Below are positions 12,401 to 24,597 of a stretch of DNA of 37,638 bases, piece by piece. The position numbers and the translations under genes are program-made. The stretch spans positions 1-37,638 of the forward strand of contig NW_003134034.1 in NCBI RefSeq assembly GCF_000003605.2, in the 5' to 3' direction. Every line of letters starts with the position of its first letter. Position 1 is the first letter of the stretch. The notes below the pieces were generated by a model that was not told where the DNA came from, ran no database searches, and was given only the letters and a program-made list of their open reading frames with translations. The DNA is from Saccoglossus kowalevskii (lineage: Eukaryota; Hemichordata; Enteropneusta; Harrimaniidae).

Positions 12401-14263
12401 AGGGGAAATCTGACAGCACAGTCACCACAGTAGAGCTCAATACAGGAAATCTGACATCACAGTCACCACTGTAGAGCTCAATACAGGAAATCTAACAACA
12501 CAGTCACCACAGTAGAGCTCAATAAAGGAAATCTGACAACACAGTCACCACAGTAGAGCTCAACACAGGAACTCTGACAGCACAGTCACCACAGTAGAGC
12601 TCAATACGGAAAATCTTACAGCACAGTCACCACAGTAGAGCTCATCAGGGGAAATCTGACAACACAGTCACCACAGTAGAGCTCAATACAGGAACTCTGA
12701 CAGCACAGTCACTACAGTAGAGCTCAATACAGGAACTCTGACAGCACAGTCACCACAGTAAAGCTCAATACAGGAACTCTGACAGCACAGTCACCACAGT
12801 AGATCTCAATACAGGAACTCTGACAGCACAGTCACCACAGTAGAGCTCAAAACAGGAACTCTGACAGCACTGTCACCACAGTAGATCTCAAAACAGGAAC
12901 TCTGACAGCACAGTCACAACAGTAGAGATCAATACAGGAACTCTGACAGCACAGTCACCATAGTAGAGCTTAATACAGGAACTCTGACAGCACAGTCACT
13001 ACAGTAGAGCTCAATACAGGAACTCTGACAGCACAGTCACCACAGTAAAGCTCAATACAGGAACTCTGACAGCACAGTCACCACAGTAGATCTCAATACA
13101 GGAACTCTGACAGCACAGTCACCACAGTAGAGCTCAAAACAGGAACTCTGACAGCACTGTCACCACAGTAGATCTCAAAACAGGAACTCTGACAGCACAG
13201 TCACTGCAGTAGAGATCAATACAGGAACTCTGACAGCACAGTCACCATAGTAGAGCTTAATACAGGAACTCTGACAGCACAGTCACTACAGTAGAGCTCA
13301 ATACAAGAACTCTGACAGCACAGTCACTACAGTAGAGCTCAATACAGGAACTCTGACAGCACAGTCACCACAGTAGATCTCACCACGGGAAATTTGACAA
13401 CACGGTCACCACAGTAATGCTCACCACGGGAAATCTGACAGCACAGTCACCACAGTAGAGCTCAATACGGGAAATCTGACAACACAGTCACCACAGTAGA
13501 GCACAATACAGGAACTCTGACAACACAGTCACCGCAGTAGAGCTCAATACAGGAAATCTGACAGCACAGTCACCATAGTAGAGCTTAATACAGGAAATCT
13601 GACATCACAGTCACCACAGTAGAGCTCAATACGGAAAATCTGACAGCACAGTCACCACAGTAGAGCTCAATACAGGAAATCTGACAACACAGTTACCACA
13701 GTAGAGCTCAATGCAGGAACTCTGACAACACAGTCACCACAGTAGAGCTCATCAGGGGAAATCTGACAGCACAGTCACCACAGTAGAGCTCAATACAGGA
13801 AATCTTACATCACAGTCACCACTGTAGAGCTCAATACAGGAACTCTGCCAGCACAGTCACCACAGTAGAGCTCAATACAGGAAATCTGACAACACAGTCA
13901 CCACAGTAGATCTCAATACGGAAAATCTGACAGCACAGTCACCACAGTAGAGCTCAATACAGGAAATCTGACAACACAGTTACCACAGTAGAGCTCAATA
14001 CAGGAACTCTGACAACACAGTCACCACAGTAGAGCTCATCAGGGGAAATCTGACAGCACACTCACCACAGTAGAGCTCAATACAGGAAATCTGACAACAC
14101 AGTCACCACAGTAGAGCTCAATACAGGAAATATAACAACACAGTCACCACAGTAGAGCTCAAAACAGGAAATCTGACAACACAGTCACCACAGTAGAGCT
14201 CAATACAGGAAATCTAACAACACAGTCACCACAGTAGAGCTCAATACAGGAACTCTGACAACA
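9426..14263. repeat. Compound quasi-HOR segment, 118 monomers
   Basis: From the starter at 9426 to the one at 14264 there are exactly 118 units and no net indel. It is probably two or more HOR copies run together. The left end (9426 to about 10,300) is a long-range copy of 29,479 to about 30,350 at a constant offset of 20,053, including the rare CATGAACTC unit at 9901. The middle contains a nine-unit tandem duplication (10,328-11,065) and a segment shared with 23.3-24.1 kb. Module 1 appears repeatedly (near 11.55, 12.7 and 13.0 kb) with CAGTCACAAC variants, while the TAATGC unit appears only once, at 13,403. Confidence 0.75.
10328..11065. repeat. Nine-monomer (369-bp) tandem duplication spanning modules 2 and 3
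   Basis: Units at 10,328-10,696 (AATCTGACAGCA, GACATCA, CTGCCA, consensus, AGATCTCAATACGG, consensus, CAGTTACCACATT, CATAG, TAACA) repeat from 10,697. The CAGTTACCACATT units start at 10,574 and 10,943. The first eight units correspond; the ninth differs because copy 2 runs on into CACTAC/AATAAAGG. The second copy, not the first, matches the segment at 23,286. Confidence 0.85.
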
Positions 14264-14837
14264 CAGTCACCACAGTAGAGCTCACCACGGGAAATTTGAC
14301 AACACAGTCACCACAGTAAAGCTCAATACAGGAACTCTGACAGCACAGTCACCACAGTAGAGCTCAATACAGGAACTCTGACAGCACAGTCACCACAGTA
14401 GAGCTCAAAACAGGAACTCTGACAGCACAGTCACCACAGTAGAGCTCAAAACAGGAAATCTGACATCACAGTCACTACAGTAGATCTCAATACAGGAACT
14501 CTGACAGCACAGTCACCATAGTAGAGCTTAATACAGGAACACTGACAGCACAGTCACTACAGTAGAGCTCAATACAGGAACTCTGACAGCACAGTCACCA
14601 CAGTAAAGCTCAATACAGGAACTCTGACAGCACAGTCACCACAGTAGAGCTCAATACAGGAAATCTGACAACACAGTTACCACAGTAGAGCTCAATACAG
14701 GAACTCTGACAACGCAGTCACCACAGTAGAGCTCAAAACAGGAAATCTGACAACACAGTCACCACAGTAGAGCTCAATACAGGAAATCTAACAACACAGT
14801 CACCACAGTAGAGCTCAATACAGGAACTCTGACAACA
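14264..14837. repeat. Short quasi-HOR fragment, 14 monomers
   Basis: Two starter monomers lie only 574 bp (14 units) apart. The fragment carries module 1 up to a TAAAGC unit near 14,600. It then passes directly, at about 14,640, into AATCTGACAACA, CAGTTACC, AACGCAGTC and TAACA units from the end of module 3, which lead to the next starter. Roughly 30 monomers of modules 1 to 3 are missing relative to the 46-unit order. The simplest explanation is a large deletion by unequal exchange. Confidence 0.75.
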
Positions 14838-16682
14838 CAGTCACCACAGTAGAGCTCACCACGGGAAATTTGACAACACAGTCACCACAGTAAAGCTCAA
14901 TACAGGAACTCTGACAGCACAGTCACCACAGTAGAGCTCAATACAGGAACTCTGACAGCACAGTCACCACAGTAGAGCTCAAAACAGGAACTCTGACAGC
15001 ACAGTCACCACAGTAGAGCTCAAAACAGGAACTCTGACATCACAGTCACTACAGTAGAGATCAATACAGGAACTCTGACAGCACAGTCACCATAGTAGAG
15101 CTTAATACAGGAACTCTGACAGCACAGTCACTACAGTAGAGCTCAATACAGGAACTCTGACAGCACAGTCACCACAGTAAAGCTCAATACAGGAACTCTG
15201 ACAGCACAGTCACCACAGTAGATCTCAATACAGGAACTCTGACAGCACAGTCACCACAGTAGAGCTCAAAACAGGAACTCTGACAGCACTGTCACCACAG
15301 TAGATCTCAAAACAGGAACTCTGACAGCACAGTCACTGCAGTAGAGATCAATACAGGAACTCTGACAGCACAGTCACCATAGTAGAGCTTAATACAGGAA
15401 CTCTGACAGCACAGTCACTACAGTAGAGCTCAATACAGGAACTCTGACAGCACAGTCACTACAGTAGAGCTCAATACAGGAACTCTGACAGCACAGTCAC
15501 CACAGTAGATCCCACCACGGGAAATTTGACAACACAGTCACCACAGTAATGCTCACCGCGGGAAATCTGACAGCACAGTCACCACAGTAGAGCTCAATAC
15601 GGGAAATCTGACAACACAGTCACCACATTAGAGCACAATACAGGAACTCTGACAACACAGTCACCACAGTAGAGATCAATACAGGAAATCTAACAACACA
15701 GTCACCACAGTAGAGCTCAATACAGGAACTCTGACAACACAGTCACCACAGTAGAGCTCAAAACAGGAACTCTGACAGCACAGTCACCACAGTAGAGCTC
15801 AATACGGGAAATTTGACAACACAGTCACCACAGTAGAGCACAATACAGGAACTCTGACAACACAGTCACCACAGTAGAGATCAATACAGGAAATCTAACA
15901 ACACAGTCACCACAGTAGAGCTCAATACAGGAACTCTGACAACACAGTCACCACAGTAGAGCTCAATACAGGAAATCTGACAGCACAGTCACCATAGTAG
16001 AGCTTAATACAGGAAATCTGACATCACAGTCACCACTGTAGAGCACAATACAGGAACTCTGCCAGCACAGTCACCACAGTAGAGCTCAATACAGGAAATC
16101 TGACAACACTGTCACCACAGTAGATCTCAATACGGAAAATCTGACAGCACAGTCACCACAGTAGAGCTCAATACAGGAAATCTGACAACACAGTTACCAC
16201 ATTAGAGCTCAATACAGGAACTCTGACAACACAGTCACCACAGTAGAGCTCATCAGGGGAAATCTGACAGCACAGTCACCACAGTAGAGCTCAATACAGG
16301 AAATCTGACATCACAGTCACCACTGTAGAGCTCAATACAGGAAATCTAACAACACAGTCACCACAGTAGAGCTCAATAAAGGAAATCTGACAACACAGTC
16401 ACCACAGTAGAGCTCAACACAGGAACTCTGACAGCACAGTCACCACAGTAGAGCTCAATACGGAAAATCTTACAGCACAGTCACCACAGTAGAGCTCATC
16501 AGGGGAAATCTGACAACACAGTCACCACAGTAGAGCTCAATACAGGAACTCTGACAACACAGTCACCACAGTAGAGCTCAATACAGGAAATCTGACAGCA
16601 CAGTCACCATAGTAGAGCTTAATACAGGAAATCTAACAACACAGTCACCACAGTAGAGCTCAATACAGGAACTCTGACAACA
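14838..16682. repeat. Quasi-HOR copy, 45 monomers
   Basis: I followed the class order unit by unit. Modules 1 and 2 are normal through GAGATC/TAACA and the ACTCTGACAACA unit. An AAAACAGG unit (about 15,740) and a second run of ACGGGAAATTT, GCACAATA, GAGATC/TAACA and ACTCTGACAACA units are then inserted. Module 3 is normal through AATAAAGG, AACACAGG, ATCTTACAG and ATCAGGGG. Its end is cut short by a hybrid unit at 16,601 that removes the GAACTC, CAGACACC, TAGTTGCC and CTGCCA units. The total of 45 is therefore an insertion and a deletion that nearly cancel. Confidence 0.8.
16601..16641. repeat. Hybrid monomer: CATAG/GCTTAA left half, AATCTAACAACA right half
   Basis: The left part (CACCATAGTAGAGCTTAA) belongs to the unit that normally opens the GAACTC/CAGACACC/TAGTTGCC series. 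The right part (AATCTAACAACA) belongs to the unit just before the last monomer of the HOR. Everything between these two classes is missing in this copy and the next units are the normal last monomer (16,642) and the starter (16,683). This is what a deletion by crossover inside two misaligned monomers leaves behind. Confidence 0.75.
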
Positions 16683-18733
16683 CAGTCACCACAGTAGAGC
16701 TCACCACGGGAAATTTGACAACACAGTCACCACAGTAAAGCTCAATACAGGAACTCTGACAGCACAGTCACCACAGTAGAGCTCAATACAGGAACTCTGA
16801 CAGCACAGTCACCACAGTAGAGCTCAAAACAGGAACTCTGACATCACAGTCACTACAGTAGAGATCAATACAGGAACTCTGACAGCACAGTCACCATAGT
16901 AGAGCTTAATACAGGAACTCTGACAGCACAGTCACTACAGTAGAGCTCAATACAGGAACTCTGACAGCACAGGCACCACAGTAAAGCTCAATACAGGAAC
17001 TCTGACAGCACAGTCACCACAGTAGATCTCAATACAGGAACTCTGACAGCACAGTCACCACAGTAGAGCTTAAAACAGGAACTCTGACAGCACTGTCACC
17101 ACAGTAGATCTCAAAACAGGAACTCTGACAGCACAGTCACTACAGTAGAGATCAATACAGGAACTCTGACAGCACAGTCACCATAGTAGAGCTTAATACA
17201 GGAACTCTGACAGCACAGTCACTACAGTAGAGCTCAATGCAGGAACTCTGACAGCACAGTCACTACAGTAGAGCTCAATACAGGAACTCTGACAGCACAG
17301 TCACCACAGTAGATCTCACCACGGGAAATTTGAAAACACAGTCACCACAGTAATGCTCACCACGGGAAATCTGACAGCACAGTCACCACAGTAGAGCTCA
17401 ATACGGGAAATCTGACAACACAGTCACCACAGTAGAGCTCAATACAGGAACTCTGACAACACAGTCACCACAGTAGAGCTCAATACAGGAAATCTGACAG
17501 CACAGTCACCATAGTAGAGCTTAATACAGGAAATCTGACATCACAGTCACCACTGTAGAGCTCAATACGGAAAATCTTACAGCACAGTCACCACAGTAGA
17601 GCTCATCAGGGGAAATCTGACAGCAGAGTCACCACATTAGAGCTCAATACAGGAAATCTGACAACACAGTCACCACAGTAGAGCTCAATACAGGAAATCT
17701 AACAACACAGTCACCACAGTAGAGCTCAATACAGGAAATCTGACAACACATTCACCACAGTAGAGCTCAATACAGGAAATCTAACAACACAGTCACCATA
17801 GTAGAGCTCAATACAGGAACTCTGACAGCACAGTCACCACAGTAGAGCTCATCACGGGAAATCTGACAGCACAGTCACCACAGTAGAGCTCAAAACAGGA
17901 ACTCTGACATCACAGTCACATCAGTAGAGATCAATACAGGAACTCTGAACAGCACAGTCACCATAGTAGAGCTTAATACAGGAACTCTGACAGCACAGTC
18001 ACTACAGTAGAGCTCAATGCAGGAACTCTGACAGCACAGTCACCACAGTAAAGCTCAATACAGGAACTCTGACAGCACAGTCACCACAGTAGATCTCAAT
18101 ACAGGAACTCTGACAGCACAGTCACCACAGTAGAGCTCAAAACAGGAACTCTGACAGCACTGTCACCACACTAGATCTCAAAACAGGAACTCTGACAGCA
18201 CAGTCACTACAGTAGAGATCAATACAGGAAATCTGACAGCACAGTCACCATAGTAGAGCTTAATACAGGAAATCTGACATCACAGTCACCACTGTAGAGC
18301 TCAATACAGGAACTCTGCCAGCACAGTCACCACAGTAGAGCTCAATACAGGAAATCTGACAACACAGTCACCACAGTAGATCTCAATACGGAAAATCTGA
18401 CAGCACAGTCACCACAGCAGAGCTCAATACAGGAAATCTGACAACACAGTTACCACAGTAGAGCTCAATACAGGAACTCTGACAACATAGTCACCACAGT
18501 AGAGCTCATCAGGAGAAATCTGACAGCACACTCACCACAGTAGAGCTCAATACAGGAAATCTGACAACACAGTCACCACAGTAGAGCTCAATACAGGAAA
18601 TCTAACAACACAGTCACAACAGTAGAGCTCAAAACAGGAAATTTGACAACACAGTCACCACAGCAGAGCTCAATACAGGAAATCTAACAACACAATCACC
18701 ACAGTAGAGCTCAATACAGGAACTCTGACAAGA
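16683..18733. repeat. Quasi-HOR copy, 50 monomers
   Basis: From the starter at 16,683 to the one at 18,734 there are 50 units plus one inserted base near 17,949 (CTCTGAACAGC). Module 1 includes the rare CAGGCACC form of the TAAAGC unit (16,970), shared with 7581 and 32,062. The TAATGC unit is at 17,339. A hybrid unit near 17,544 (left half CACTGTAG, right half ACGGAAAATCTTAC) skips part of module 3. A run of ACATTCACC and AATCTAACA units at about 17.63-17.86 kb then matches the unusual 24.1-27.2 kb domain. The segment ends with a second module 1 and module 3 passage with CACATC and CAGCAGAGC variants. Confidence 0.75.
17544..17584. repeat. Hybrid monomer: CACTGTAG left half, ACGGAAAATCTTAC right half
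   Basis: The unit combines the CACTGTAG start of a module 2 or 3 unit with the ACGGAAAATCTTACAGCA end of the unit that follows AACACAGG. The monomers normally lying between them, including CAGTTACC, AATAAAGG and AACACAGG, are absent. Similar units near 3236 and 35,346 join CACTGTAG to ACGGAAAATCTGAC instead, which marks a different and smaller deletion. The exact unit edges are good to a few bases. Confidence 0.65.
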
Positions 18734-20169
18734 CAGTCACCACAGTAGAGCTCACCACGGGAAATTTGACAACACAGTCACCACAGTAAAGCTCAATACA
18801 GGAACTCTGACAGCACAGTCACTACAGTAGAGATCAATACAGGAACTCTGACAGCACAGTCACCATAGTAGAGCTTAATACAGGAACTCTGACAGCACAG
18901 TCACTACAGTAGAGCTCAATACAGGAACTCTGACAGCACAGTCACTACAGTAGAGCTCAATACAGGAACTCTGACAGCACAGTCACCACAGTAGATCTCA
19001 CCACGGGAAATTTGACAACACAGTCACCACAGTAATGCTCACCACGGGAAATCTGACAGCACAGTCACCACAGTAGAGCTCAATACGGGAAATTTGACAA
19101 CACAGTCACCACAGTAGAGCACAATACAGGAACTCTGACAACACAGTCACCACAGTAGAGATCAATACAGGAAATCTAACAACACAGTCACCACAGTAGA
19201 GCTCAATACAGGAACTCTGACAACACAGTCACCACAGTAGAGCTCAATACAGGAAATCTGACAGCACAGTCACCATAGTAGAGCTTAATACAGGAAATCT
19301 GACATCACAGTCACCACTGTAGAGCTCAATACAGGAACTCTGCCAGCACAGTCACCACAGTAGAGCTCAATACAGGAAATCTGACAACACAGTCACCACA
19401 GTAGATCTCAATACGGAAAATCTGACAGCACAGTCACCACAGTAGAGCTCAATACAGGAAATCTGACAACACAGTTACCACAGTAGAGCTCAATACAGGA
19501 ACTCTGACAACACAGTCACCACAGTAGAGCTCATCAGGGGAAATCTGACAGTACTGTCACCACAGTAGAGCTCAATACAGGAAATCTGACATCACAGTCA
19601 CCACTGTAGAGCTCAATACAGGAAATCTAACAACACAGTCACCACAGTAGAGCTCAATAAAGGAAATCTGACAACACAGTCACCACAGTAGAGCTCAACA
19701 CAGGAACTCTGACAGCACAGTCACCACAGTAGAGCTCAATACGGAAAATCTTACAGCACAGTCACCACAGTAGAGCTCATCAGGGGAAATCTGACAACAC
19801 AGTCACCACAGTAGAGCTCAATACAGGAACTCTGACCACACAGTCACCACAGTAGAGCTCAATACAGGAAATCTGACAGCACTGTCACCATAGTAGAGCT
19901 TAATACAGGAACTCTGACAACACAGTTACCACAGTAGAGCTCAATACAGGAAATCAGACAACACAGTCACCACAGTAGAACTCAATACAGGAAAATCTGA
20001 CAGCACAGACACCACAGTAGAGCTCAATACGGGAAATCTGACAACATAGTTGCCACAGTAGAGCTCAATACAGGAAACCTGACAGCACAGTCACCACAGT
20101 AGAGCTCAATACAGGAACTCTGCCAGCACAGTCACCACAGTAGAGCTCAATACAGGAACTCTGACAACA
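18734..20169. repeat. Short quasi-HOR copy, 35 monomers
   Basis: This copy spans 35 units plus one inserted base near 19,992 (AGGAAAATCTG). After the starter and one TAAAGC unit it jumps straight to the GAGATC and CATAG units that close module 1, which removes about ten monomers. Module 2 (TAATGC unit at 19,021) and module 3 then run in the normal order, including AATAAAGG at 19,656, and end with the CAGACACC/TAGTTGCC pair near 20,030. It shows that one contiguous block of module 1 can be lost while the rest of the HOR stays intact. Confidence 0.8.
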
Positions 20170-20415
20170 CAGTCACCACAGTAGAGCTCACCACGGGAAA
20201 TTTGACAACACAGTCGCCACAGTAAAGCTCAATACAGGAACTCTGACAGCACAGTCACCACAGTAGAGCTCAATACAGGAACTCTGACAGCACAGTCACC
20301 ACAGTAGAGCTCAAAACAGGAACTCTGACAGCACAGTCACCACAGTAGAGCTCAAAACAGGAACTCTCACATCACAGTCACTACAGTAGAGATCAATACA
20401 GGAACTCTGACAACA
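20170..20415. repeat. Six-monomer partial copy of module 1, first of a nested triplication
   Basis: Six units run from one starter to the next: ACCACGGG, TAAAGC, consensus, AAAACAGG, AAAACAGG/CATCA and GAGATC. The sixth unit (20,375-20,415) has the left half of a GAGATC unit and the GACAACA ending of the unit that normally precedes the starter. It reads as a crossover junction that returns the order to the starter. The same six-unit fragment with the same junction occurs at 36,612-36,857. Confidence 0.85.
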
Positions 20416-20948
20416 CAGTCACCACAGTAGAGCTCACCACGGGAAATTTGACAACACAGTCACCACAGTAAAGCTCAATACAGGAACTCTGACAGCACAG
20501 TCACCACAGTAGAGCTCAATACAGGAACTCTGACAGCACAGTCACCACAGTAGAGCTCAAAACAGGAACTCTGACAGCACAGTCACCACAGTAGAGCTCA
20601 AAACAGGAACTCTGACATCACACTCACTACAGTAGAGATCAATACAGGAACTCTGACAGCACAGTCACCATAGTAGAGCTTAATACAGGAACTCTGACAG
20701 CACAGTCACTACAGTAGAGCTCAATACAGGAACTCTGACAGCACAGTCACCACAGTAAAGCTCAATACAGGAACTCTGACAGCACAGTCACCACAGTAGA
20801 TCTCAATACAGGAACTCTGACAGCACAGTCACCATAGTAGAGCTCAAAACAGGAACTCTGACAGCACTGTCACCACAGTAGATCTCAAAACAGGAACTCT
20901 GACAGCACAGTCACTACAGTAGAGATCAATACAGGAACTCTGACAACA
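20416..20948. repeat. 13-monomer (533-bp) module 1 copy, tandem duplicate a
   Basis: Thirteen units run from ACCACGGG through TAAAGC, AAAACAGG, GAGATC, CATAG, CACTAC, TAAAGC, AGATCT, AAAACAGG and CTGTCACC to a GAGATC unit. The last unit (20,908-20,948) again ends in GACAACA and is a hybrid junction. The next 533 bp repeat it with only a few substitutions. Both copies share the rare CACTCACTAC unit after the CATCA unit, so they come from one duplication and not from independent HOR copies. Confidence 0.9.
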
Positions 20949-21481
20949 CAGTCACCACAGTAGAGCTCACCACGGGAAATTTGACAACACAGTCACCACA
21001 GTAAAGCTCAATACAGGAACTCTGACAGCACAGTCACCTCAGTAGAGCTCAATACAGGAACTCTGACAGCACAGTCACCACAGTAGAGCTCAAAACAGGA
21101 ACTCTGGCAGCACAGTCACCACAGTAGAGCTCAAAACAGGAACTCTGACATCACACTCACTACAGTAGAGATCAATACAGGAACTCTGACAGCACAGTCA
21201 CCATAGTAGAGCTTAATACAGGAACTCTGACAGCACAGTCACTACAGTAGAGCTCAATACAGGAACTCTGACAGCACAGTCACCACAGTAAAGCTCAATA
21301 CAGGAACTCTGACAGCACAGTCACCACAGTAGATCTCAATACAGGAACTCTGACAGCACAGTCACCATAGTAGAGCTCAAAACAGGAACTCTGACAGCAC
21401 TGTCACCACAGTAGATCTCAAAACAGGAACTCTGACAGCACAGTCACTACAGTAGAGATCAATACAGGAACTCTGACAGCA
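20949..21481. repeat. 13-monomer (533-bp) module 1 copy, tandem duplicate b
   Basis: This is the second 533-bp copy. It differs from the first by CACCTCAGTAG (about 21,034) and CTCTGGCAGC (about 21,105), and its last unit ends in GACAGCA, so the HOR continues normally into CATAG/TATAGC units at 21,482. The two private variants recur at about 37,477 and 37,545, which links this copy specifically to the right end of the window. Confidence 0.9.
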
Positions 21482-23248
21482 CAGTCACCATAGTATAGCT
21501 TAATACAGGAACTCTGACAGCACAGTCACTACAGTAGAGCTTAATACAGGAACTCTGACAGCACAGTCACTACAGTAGAGCTCAATACAGGAACTCTGAC
21601 AGCACAGTCACCACAGTAGATCTCACCACGGGAAATTTGACAACACAGTCACCACAGTAATGCTCACCACGGGAAATCTGACAGCACAGTCACCACAGTA
21701 GAGCTCAATACGGGAAATTTGACAACACAGTCACCACAGTAGAGCACAATACAGGAACTCTGACAACACAGTCACCACAGTAGAGATCAATACAGGAAAT
21801 CTAACAACACAGTCACCACAGTAGAGCTCAATACAGGAACTCTGACAACACAGTCACCACAGTAGAGCTCAATACAGGAAATCTGACAGCACAGTCACCA
21901 TAGTAGAGCTTAATACAGGAAATCTGACATCACAGTCACCACTGTAGAGCACAATACAGGAACTCTGCCAGCACAGTCACCACAGTAGAGCTCAATACAG
22001 GAAATCTGACAACACAGTCACCACAGTAGATCTCAATACGGAAAATCTGACAGCACAGTCACCACAGTAGAGCTCAATACAGGAAATCTGACAACACAGT
22101 CACCACAGTAGAGCTCAATACAGGAAATCTGACAGCACAGTCACCATAGTAGAGCTTAATACAGGAACTCTGACAACACAGTTACCACAGTAGAGCTCAA
22201 TACAGGAAATCTGACAACACAGTCACCACAGTAGAACTCAATACAGGAAATCTGACAGCACAGACACCACAGTAGAGCTCAATACGGGAAATCTGACAAC
22301 ATAGTTGCCACAGTAGAGCTCAATACAGGAAATCTGACAGCACAGTCACCACAGTAGAGCTCAAAACAGGAACTCTGACATCACAGTCACTACAGTAGAG
22401 ATCAATACAGGAACTCTGACAGCACAGTCACCATAGTAGAGCTTAATACAGGAACTCTGACAGCACAGTCACCACAGTAGAGCTCAAAACAGGAACTCTG
22501 ACAGCACAGTCACCACAGTAGAGCTCAAAACAGGAACTCTGACATCACAGTCACTACAGTAGAGATCAATACAGGAACTCTGACAGCACAGTCACCATAG
22601 TAGAGCTTAATACAGGAACTCTGACAGCACAGTCACTACAGTAGAGCTCAATACAGGAACTCTGACAGCACAGTCACCACAGTAAAGCTCAATACAGGAA
22701 CTCTGACAGCACAGTCACCACAGTAGATCTCAATACAGGAACTCTGACAGCACAGTCACCACAGTAGAGCTCAAAACAGGAACTCTGACAGCACTGTCAC
22801 CACAGTAGATCTCAAAACAGGAACTCTGACAGCACAGTCACAACAGTAGAGATCAATACAGGAACTCTGACAGCACAGTCACCATAGTAGAGCTTAATAC
22901 AGGAACTCTGACAGCACAGTCACTACAGTAGAGCTCAATACAGGAACTCTGACAGCACAGTCACTACAGTAGAGCTCAATACAGGAACTCTGACAGCACA
23001 GTCACCACAGTAGAGCTCAATACGGGAAATTTGACAACACAGTCACAACAGTAGAGCACAATACAGGAACTCTGACAACACAGTCACCACAGTAGAGATC
23101 AATACAGGAAATCTAACAACACAGTCACCACAGTAGAGCTCAATACAGGAACTCTGACAACACAGTCACCACAGTAGAGCTCAATACAGGAAATCTGACA
23201 GCACAGTCACCATAGTAGAGCTTAATACAGGAAATCTGACATCACAGT

Positions 23249-23490
23249 CACCACTGTAGAGCACAATACAGGAACTCTGCCAGCACAGTCACCACAGTAG
23301 AGCTCAATACAGGAAATCTGACAGCACAGTCACCATAGTAGAGCTTAATACAGGAAATCTGACATCACAGTCACCACTGTAGAGCACAATACAGGAACTC
23401 TGCCAGCACAGTCACCACAGTAGAGCTCAATACAGGAAATCTGACAACACAGTCACCACAGTAGATCTCAATACGGAAAATCTGACAGCA
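23249..23490. repeat. Three-monomer (123-bp) tandem duplication
   Basis: The series AATCTGACAGCA, CATAG/GCTTAA/GACATCA and CACTGTAG/CTGCCA appears twice in succession. The CACTGT marks at 23,252 and 23,375 lie 123 bp (three units) apart, and elsewhere this triplet occurs once per HOR. It is the smallest odd-numbered duplication I could place with confidence. It sits at the left edge of a segment shared with 10.7-11.4 kb, where the same junction is part of a nine-unit duplication. Confidence 0.8.
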
Positions 23491-24597
23491 CAGTCACCAC
23501 AGTAGAGCTCAATACAGGAAATCTGACAACACAGTTACCACATTAGAGCTCAATACAGGAACTCTGACAACACAGTCACCATAGTAGAGCTTAATACAGG
23601 AACTCTGACAACACAGTCACTACAGTAGAGCTCAATAAAGGAACTCTGACAGCACAGTCACCACAGTAAAGCTCAATACAGGAACTCTGACAGCACAGTC
23701 ACCACAGTAGATCTCAATACAGGAACTCTGACAGCACAGTCACCATAGTAGAGCTCAAAACAGGAACTCTGACAGCACTGTCACCACAGTAGATCTCAAA
23801 ACAGGAACTCTGACAGCACAGTCACTACAGTAGAGATCAATACAGGAACTCTGACAGCACAGTCACCATAGTATAGCTTAATACAGGAACTCTGACAGCA
23901 CAGTCACTACAGTAGAGCTCAATACAGGAACTCTGACAGCACAGTCACTACAGTAGAGCTCAATACGGGAAATTTGACAACACAGTCACCACAGTAGAGC
24001 ACAATACAGGAATTGTGACAACACAGTCACCACAGTAGAGATCAATACAGGAAATCTGACAACACAGTCACCACAGTAGAGCTCAATACAGGAAATCTGA
24101 CAACACAGTCACCACAGTAGAGCTCAATACAGGAAATCTAACAACACAGTCACCACAGTAGAGCTCAATACAGGAACTCTGACAGAACAGTCACCACAGT
24201 AGAGCTCATCAGGGGAAATCTGACAGCAGAGTCACCACATTAGAGCTCAATACAGGAAATCTGACAACACAGTCACCACAGTAGAGCTCAATACAGGAAA
24301 TCTAACAACACAGTCACCACAGTAGAGCTCAATACAGGAAATCTGACAACACATTCACCACAGTAGAGCTCAATACAGGAAATCTAACAACACAGTCACC
24401 ATAGTAGAGCTCAATACAGGAACTCTGACAGAACAGTCACCACAGTAGAGCTCATCACGGGAAATCTGACAGCACAGTCACCACAGTAGAGCTCAAAACA
24501 GGAACTCTGACAGCACAGTCACCACAGTAGAGCTCAAAACAGGAACTCTGACAGCACATTCACTACAGTAGAGCTCAATACAGGAAATCTAACAACA

